A stretch of 64,000 nucleotides of DNA from Stappia sp. ES.058. GTDB lineage: Bacteria; Pseudomonadota; Alphaproteobacteria; Rhizobiales; Stappiaceae. Location: assembly GCF_900105595.1 (NCBI RefSeq), contig NZ_LT629784.1, forward strand, positions 868,001 through 932,000, given 5' to 3'. This document shows positions 59,591 through 64,000 of this stretch, in pieces. Within the stretch, counting starts at the first letter, position 1. Every line of letters starts with the position of its first letter. Made by a program: the position numbers and the translations under genes. A model generated the notes under the pieces. The model was not told where the DNA came from and did not search any database. It saw nothing but the letters and a program-made list of their open reading frames with translations.

Positions 59591-60397
59591 GTGGATGCGG
59601 TTGTGGTCGGATTCTTTGGAACGGACAGTCAAAAAAGCCTGCAGGGGCTTGCCGAGACCAGCGCCGCCGAGATTGCGGCGACACCCGGTCTTTTCCAGGC
59701 TGGGCGAAGCATGGGATGTGACGATCCGGACGTGCTCGGCTGGGAGCGGATCGAGGCAATTCTCGAGCGCGACGGCGTTTGCGGCTTTCGTCTCATCACG
59801 ACCGACCAGACGGAGCGCTTGCGCGCGCAATTGCAAAAGCGCGGATTTCGACTGGATACCTGGAATGTTTTTCTGGCCGACAGCGAAACCGCGCTGACGG
59901 CCTGCCTCCCGATTGTCGAAACCGGGCTGCCACCCGATCTGGCGGAACTCGATGCGCCGCTGACACCGGAGGGCGAGGCGACAGGGCGCATTCAGGCGAT
60001 GATGGCAGCGGCCGGTATCGTTCCCTTTTCCGGCTCGATGCTGAGTGGTGACATCGGTCCGGCGGTCACGGTTGCGCTTGCCGATGCGTCAGGCGGCATT
60101 GCCGCGAGCGCCCACGCCTATCTTCCCCACAACGTCGCGAGCCGACACCGAAAACATGCCTGGGGCGGTCTCGTCGCGGTCGACGAGTCGCATCGGGGCA
60201 GGGGCCTCGGCCGCCTGATCAATGCTCTGATGGTTACGCGGGCATTTCGCGACCTTGGCGCGAGCCATGTCTATGAGCTCGTCTCCGCATCCAACGACGT
60301 GTCCCGGCGCATGGTCGAGTCTTGCGGCCTGCGTCATGCGCCGGAGCTCGTTTGCGGGTTTGCGCTCCTGAGCGAGGCCGGGCGCTTTACCCGCTGA
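59591..60397 (+). CDS. GNAT-family N-acetyltransferase
   Basis: A 268-residue protein starting at a GTG (59591). The acetyl-CoA-binding domain is C-terminal (~170-260): WGGLVAVDESHRGRGLGRLI, NALMVTRAFRDLGASHVYEL, and SRRMVESCGLRHAPEL. The N-terminal ~120 residues have no recognised domain and may be a second, degenerate GNAT-like fold. No ribosome site of strength precedes the GTG. The substrate is unknown. It is convergent with the DUF3833 gene, 22 bases apart. Confidence 0.8.
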   Translation: MDAVVVGFFGTDSQKSLQGLAETSAAEIAATPGLFQAGRSMGCDDPDVLGWERIEAILERDGVCGFRLITTDQTERLRAQLQKRGFRLDTWNVFLADSETALTACLPIVETGLPPDLAELDAPLTPEGEATGRIQAMMAAAGIVPFSGSMLSGDIGPAVTVALADASGGIAASAHAYLPHNVASRHRKHAWGGLVAVDESHRGRGLGRLINALMVTRAFRDLGASHVYELVSASNDVSRRMVESCGLRHAPELVCGFALLSEAGRFTR

Positions 60398-60419
60398 CGG
60401 CGCCGCCGGGCGGGACCCC

Positions 60420-60941
60420 TTATTTCTTGAAGGTGAGGTCGACGGTTCCGATCACGAGGCCGTATTTCATCACATCGGCGGTGTTGCGCAGGGTCCGGCG
60501 ATCGACCAGCGTGAGCGTGTCGAAGAAGCGCACGGCGACGGGACCATCGCCGGTCTCCACATTGGCGGCATAGTCGAAGCTGATCTGCGATCCGCCGGTG
60601 GTGATCGTCACCGGGTTGAGCACGTCGGAACGGGTGCCGATGTAGCGGTTTTCCGCGACTTTCTGAAAGAACCAGACCTTGGTGTCGCGCTCGCCGTCGT
60701 CGTAGCGAAAATCCTCGCGCAGTCTGAGCGTGAAGGTTCTCGGGTTCCAGGTGCCGTGGGTCACCACACGGAAGTCGCGCCGCACCCCGGCGATGCCGCT
60801 TTCGAACACGCCGTTGCCGACGGTTCGTCCGCGAAAATACTCCTCCAGTACCAGCGGCTTGGAGGCGGCAAGCGCGGCCGGCGCCGCAAGCGTTGCAGCG
60901 CTCAGGATCAGGGCGATGAAAAAACGGGAAACGGAAAGCAT
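60420..60941 (-). CDS. DUF3833 exported protein
   Basis: A 173-residue protein with a Sec signal peptide (SRFFIALILSAATLAAPAAL, cleavage near ALA at residue ~25). The mature part (LEEYFRGRTVGNGVFESGIA at its start, FRYDDGERDTKVWFFQ) fits the DUF3833 family, a lipocalin-like beta barrel in appearance. AGAGGA lies 4 bases before the ATG at 60941. Function is unknown; a role in lipid or fatty-acid handling has been guessed for relatives and is not visible here. Confidence 0.8.
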   Translation of the reverse strand: MLSVSRFFIALILSAATLAAPAALAASKPLVLEEYFRGRTVGNGVFESGIAGVRRDFRVVTHGTWNPRTFTLRLREDFRYDDGERDTKVWFFQKVAENRYIGTRSDVLNPVTITTGGSQISFDYAANVETGDGPVAVRFFDTLTLVDRRTLRNTADVMKYGLVIGTVDLTFKK

Positions 60942-61090
60942 AGCGTCCTCTGAGTGTGTTCCAGGGTCTGCCATGCTCTACGCGCGTTGCGTCCGTGCGG
61001 ATCGGAAACGCAGTTGGTCCGCGATCCTGCGCGAAAAACACGGCCACCGCCGCGAAACGGGCGGTGGCGCCTGTCTTTCGTGCGGGAGCC

Positions 61091-63211
61091 TTACGCCTTG
61101 CCGGCGACCTTCAGGGCAAAGGCATAGACGAGCGCGACTTCCTTCAGCCGGTCGAAGCGACCGGAGGCGCCGCCGTGGCCGGCGTCCATGTTGGTCTTGA
61201 GGTAGAGCGGCGCGTCGTTTGTGCGCAGTTCCCTCAGCCGCGCCACCCATTTCGCCGGTTCCCAGTAGGTCACGCGCGGGTCGGTCAGCCCGCCGACGGC
61301 GAGGATCGGCGGATAGGCCTGCGCCGTCACATTGTCATAGGGCGAATAGGCCGCGATATAGGCGTAGTCCTCTTTCGAGGCGATGGGATTGCCCCACTCG
61401 GGCCATTCCGGCGGGGTCAGCGGCAGCGTGTCGTCGAGCATCGTGTTGAGCACGTCGACGAAGGGCACCTCCGCGATCAACCCGCCAAAGGCGTCGGGTG
61501 CCATGTTGGCGACGGCGCCCATCAGCATGCCGCCGGCCGAACCGCCCTGGGCGACGATCCGCTCCGCCGAGGTGAAGCGCTCGCTCGCCAGATGGCGCGC
61601 GGCCGCGATGAAGTCGGTGAACGTGTTGGTCTTGGTCTCGCGCCGGCCGTCGGCATACCAGCGGAAGCCCTTGTCCTTGCCGCCGCGCACATGGGCGATG
61701 GCATAGACGAACCCGCGATCCGCCAGCGACAGGCAATTGGTGTTGAAGCCCGCCGGCATGGAAATCCCGTAGGAGCCATAGCCGTAGAGCAGGCAGGGCG
61801 CGCTGCCGTCGAGCGGCGTGTCGGCGCGGTAAAGCAGCGTCACCGGCACGCTCTCGCCATCGGCGGCGGGCGCATGGATGCGCCGGGTGACATAGTCCTT
61901 CGGGTCGTGGCCGGAGGGCACGTCCTGGGTCTTGCGCAGGGTGCGCGCCCGCGTCTCCATGTCGTAGTCGTACACCTGGCTCGGCGTCGTCATCGACGAA
62001 TAGGTGAAGCGGATGCGGTTGGTGTTGAATTCGTAGCCGTCCGCCATCCCGAGCGCATAAGCCTCCTCGTCGAAGGCGATGGCATGTTCCAGCCCGTCGG
62101 CCAGACGGCGCACGACGATGCGCGGCAGGCCGTCCTCGCGCTCCAGCCGCACCATGTGCTTGGCGTAGAGCGTGTGCGACAGGATCAGCCGGCCGGGCTT
62201 GTGCGGCACAAGGTCGGTCCACACGCTGCGGCCCTTGCCGGCGAGCGTGTCCGCGACGGGCGCGGTGACGATACGGAAATCCTCCGATCGCTCGGCATTG
62301 GTCAGGATCACCAACTGCGCGCCGCCGTCGTCCTCGACCGAATATTCCGTCGCCGTCTGGCGCGGCGCGACGCACACGGGGGCCGCCGTCGGATCGTCGG
62401 CGGGGATGAGATGGACTTCCGACGTTTCGTGATCGTGGATGTCGATGGTGATGAAGCGGCCGGACTGGGTCTTGCCGACTCCCATGAAGAAGCCCGCGTC
62501 CGCCTCCTCATAGACCAGCACGTCGTTCGCCGGATCGCTGCCGATCTCGTGGCGGAACAGTTTCGACGGGCGGTGGTTCTCGTCGAGCCGCACATAGAAG
62601 ACATGGCGCCCGCAGGCGGACCAGACGCCGCCGCCGCCGGTGTCGGGAATGCGGTCCGCGAGATCCTCGCCGCTGGCGAGATCGCGAATGAGCAGCGTGT
62701 AGAACTCCGAGCCCGTGTCGTCGAAGGCCCAGGCGAGCTTGTCGTGGTCGGGCGAATGCATCGCGCCGGCGAGGCGGAAATAGGCCTTGCCCTCGGCCTC
62801 CTTGTCGCCGTCGATCAGCAGCTCTTCCGTTGGGGCCTTCGCGTCGATGTCGTCGCGGGCGATGCGCACCAGCTTGGGATGCTGGCCGCCGGTGACGAAG
62901 CGCACGCCATAGGCGAACGGTCCGTCGGCGGTCGGCACCGAACTGTCGTCTTCCTTGATCCGGCCCTTCATTTCGCCAAAGAGCGTATGCTGCAGCGCGG
63001 AGGTGTCGGCGAGGCCTTCTTCCAGATAGGCGTTTTCGGCCTCCAGATAGGCGCGGATCGCCGGATCCAGCGTGTCGGGCGCGCGCATCACCTCCTGCCA
63101 GTTGTCGGCGCGGAGCCAGGCATAGGGGTCGGTGCGGTCGATCCCGTGGACGGTGGCGGTGACGGGACGCTTTTCGGCGCGCGGGGCGGGGGAGGGGTTT
63201 GTCTTCAGCAT
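61091..63211 (-). CDS. ptrB: Oligopeptidase B (S9 prolyl-oligopeptidase family)
   Basis: A 706-residue serine peptidase. An N-terminal beta-propeller (starting PVTATVHGIDRTDPYAWLR) guards a C-terminal alpha/beta-hydrolase domain with the nucleophile in IVAQGGSAGGMLMGAVANMA, the Asp in AVGGLTDPRVTYWEPAKWV and the His in MDAGHGGASGRFDRL. Oligopeptidase B cleaves short peptides after Arg or Lys in the cytoplasm. The ATG at 63211 gives a family-like start; a longer frame adds an Arg-rich extension. It is divergent from clpS with 151 bases between start codons. Confidence 0.92.
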   Translation of the reverse strand: MLKTNPSPAPRAEKRPVTATVHGIDRTDPYAWLRADNWQEVMRAPDTLDPAIRAYLEAENAYLEEGLADTSALQHTLFGEMKGRIKEDDSSVPTADGPFAYGVRFVTGGQHPKLVRIARDDIDAKAPTEELLIDGDKEAEGKAYFRLAGAMHSPDHDKLAWAFDDTGSEFYTLLIRDLASGEDLADRIPDTGGGGVWSACGRHVFYVRLDENHRPSKLFRHEIGSDPANDVLVYEEADAGFFMGVGKTQSGRFITIDIHDHETSEVHLIPADDPTAAPVCVAPRQTATEYSVEDDGGAQLVILTNAERSEDFRIVTAPVADTLAGKGRSVWTDLVPHKPGRLILSHTLYAKHMVRLEREDGLPRIVVRRLADGLEHAIAFDEEAYALGMADGYEFNTNRIRFTYSSMTTPSQVYDYDMETRARTLRKTQDVPSGHDPKDYVTRRIHAPAADGESVPVTLLYRADTPLDGSAPCLLYGYGSYGISMPAGFNTNCLSLADRGFVYAIAHVRGGKDKGFRWYADGRRETKTNTFTDFIAAARHLASERFTSAERIVAQGGSAGGMLMGAVANMAPDAFGGLIAEVPFVDVLNTMLDDTLPLTPPEWPEWGNPIASKEDYAYIAAYSPYDNVTAQAYPPILAVGGLTDPRVTYWEPAKWVARLRELRTNDAPLYLKTNMDAGHGGASGRFDRLKEVALVYAFALKVAGKA

Positions 63212-63362
63212 GGATCGGGAGGTAGGGGTTTTGCCCCGCGATGGCAAGTGGTCAGACGGAGCGTCTCCCGGGGCGGCCTGCGGCCACGGGTCGCGCGGGC
63301 GTCGCCACGCACCGTCCCCGGGACGGATGCGAGCGCGCACCGATTATGCTAAAATCGGACCC

Positions 63363-63668
63363 ATGAGCGACAATGACACCAATCTGAAACAGGCCACGAC
63401 AACCAGGGTCGAGCGTCCGCGCCTCTACAAGGTGCTGCTGGTCAACGACGATTTCACGCCGCGCGAGTTCGTCGTCGCGGTGCTGTGCGCCGAATTCCGC
63501 ATGACGGAGGACGAGGCCGTCAAGGTGATGATGACGGCGCATCAGCAGGGCGTGTGCGTCGTTGCCGTGTTCCCGCGCGACGTCGCCGAGACCAAGGCCA
63601 CCCGCGCCACCGACGCCGCCAAGGCCAACGGCTTCCCGCTGATGTTCGCGACCGAACCGGAGGCGTGA
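63363..63668 (+). CDS. clpS: ClpS adaptor protein
   Basis: A 101-residue ClpS (typical alphaproteobacterial length). The N-terminal tail is flexible and the N-degron pocket region is LYKVLLVNDDFTPREFVVAV, followed by MTEDEAVKVMMTAHQQGVC. It binds ClpA and hands N-degron substrates (Leu, Phe, Tyr, Trp starts) to ClpAP. clpA, often adjacent in other genomes, is not in the window to the right. The ATG at 63363 is the only fitting start; the longer upstream frame is not coding. Confidence 0.93.
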   Translation: MSDNDTNLKQATTTRVERPRLYKVLLVNDDFTPREFVVAVLCAEFRMTEDEAVKVMMTAHQQGVCVVAVFPRDVAETKATRATDAAKANGFPLMFATEPEA

Positions 63669-64000
63669 GGCGAGGGCCTGCGTATCGGCGCGCCCATAGC
63701 CGCAGGGACTGTGCCTCAGCGCATCGGTCTCACTGCATTCCGCTCCATCTCCCCGAGGTTGCCAATGGACCCCGGCTCGCCGCTTGCGCGTCGTCCGGGG
63801 TGACGGGTGAGAGCAATGGCAGCCGGTTTGCACCGCTTTTCCGTTCCGGATCCGGTCAAGCCTGTCAGTGGCGCTCCGCGACCTCTGCTCCACCCACCGC
63901 CGTCACCCCGGCCTTCAAGCCGGGGCCCATTGGTTCCCTCAGCACGAGCGGATCGCCGCAGCGGCTGCCCGCGCGCCGGCGCTTTCGTATGACGCTGCCC
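63669..64000. other. Region after clpS with REP-like inverted repeats
   Basis: No gene is supported in these 332 bases. Two copies of a GC-rich REP-like unit are present in opposite orientation (63762-63806 and 63901-63932). Confidence 0.5.
63762..63932. repeat. Inverted pair of REP-like GC-rich elements
   Basis: The left unit runs from CCAATGGACCCCGG (63762) to TCCGGGGTGACG. The right unit begins CGTCACCCCGG (63901) and ends CCGGGGCCCATTGG (63932). Each unit can fold, the right one by CCCCGGC/GCCGGGG arms, and the two are mirror images. Such short repeats are common in rhizobial genomes and often lie behind genes. Confidence 0.65.

Overview
The window is GC-rich, tightly packed DNA from an alphaproteobacterial chromosome. 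It looks like the order Hyphomicrobiales (Rhizobiales), possibly a marine or soil Stappia/Labrenzia-like lineage. This rests on gene content: the ornithine decarboxylase/homospermidine synthase pair, a ClpS of alphaproteobacterial type, a TIGR03808-like Tat-exported protein and an NAD-linked formate dehydrogenase with a fused gamma-beta subunit. Genus and species cannot be told from the sequence. No rRNA, tRNA or CRISPR array was found.

Layout. 1-6.5 kb: a quinate/shikimate catabolic operon (divergent TetR regulator, shikimate/quinate dehydrogenase, 3-dehydroshikimate dehydratase QuiC, a three-gene TRAP transporter, a type II dehydroquinase). Together these would import hydroaromatic acids and turn them into protocatechuate. 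6.5-10.4 kb: a decayed stretch with a MerR regulator broken at a ten-base G tract, the N-terminal stub of an MFS transporter, a HI0933-type flavoprotein and two copies of a 264-bp mobile repeat. 10.4-18 kb: a globin-coupled chemoreceptor, then a formate dehydrogenase locus (LysR, fused FdsGB, an acetyltransferase, FdsA). 18-23.3 kb: a gene-poor kilobase with two hairpin terminators and a possible structured RNA, a SARP/TPR regulator and an orphan sigma-54 response regulator. 23.3-30 kb: a CPA1 antiporter with a cyclic-nucleotide domain, a DMT exporter, malate synthase G and a PilZ protein. 30-33.5 kb: an OmpR-type two-component system divergent from a six-EF-hand secreted protein. 34-41.3 kb: polyamine synthesis (ornithine decarboxylase after a long leader, homospermidine synthase), an aminotransferase/asparaginase pair, a Tat-exported beta-helix protein and a YfeY-like lipoprotein. 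42-49.4 kb: a LuxR-type regulator without a synthase, GNAT, a third mobile-repeat copy, MFS, class IV aminotransferase, VOC protein, haloacid dehalogenase, LOG-family hydrolase and M20 peptidase. 49.7-53.4 kb: a predicted inverse autotransporter with a beta-helix passenger, divergent from an AT-rich lipoprotein gene of unknown function. 53.5-58.2 kb: a HerA/YjgR-like ATPase, DUF2267-like and DUF4332 proteins, iron superoxide dismutase and a complete Xre/RES toxin-antitoxin pair. 58.2-64 kb: small lipoprotein, DUF2892 protein, GNAT, DUF3833 protein, oligopeptidase B, ClpS and a REP-like inverted repeat.

Points most worth a second look: the three-copy mobile element and its capture of a stop codon; the dehydroquinase with Ser at the usual His81 position; the MerR/MFS module broken at a G tract but keeping its operator; the two-component/EF-hand locus with a direct-repeat operator candidate; the structured minus-strand segment near 18.4 kb; the inverse autotransporter/lipoprotein locus; and several perfect palindromes in promoter regions. 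All functional calls come from reading the translations and recalled family motifs; no database search was run.
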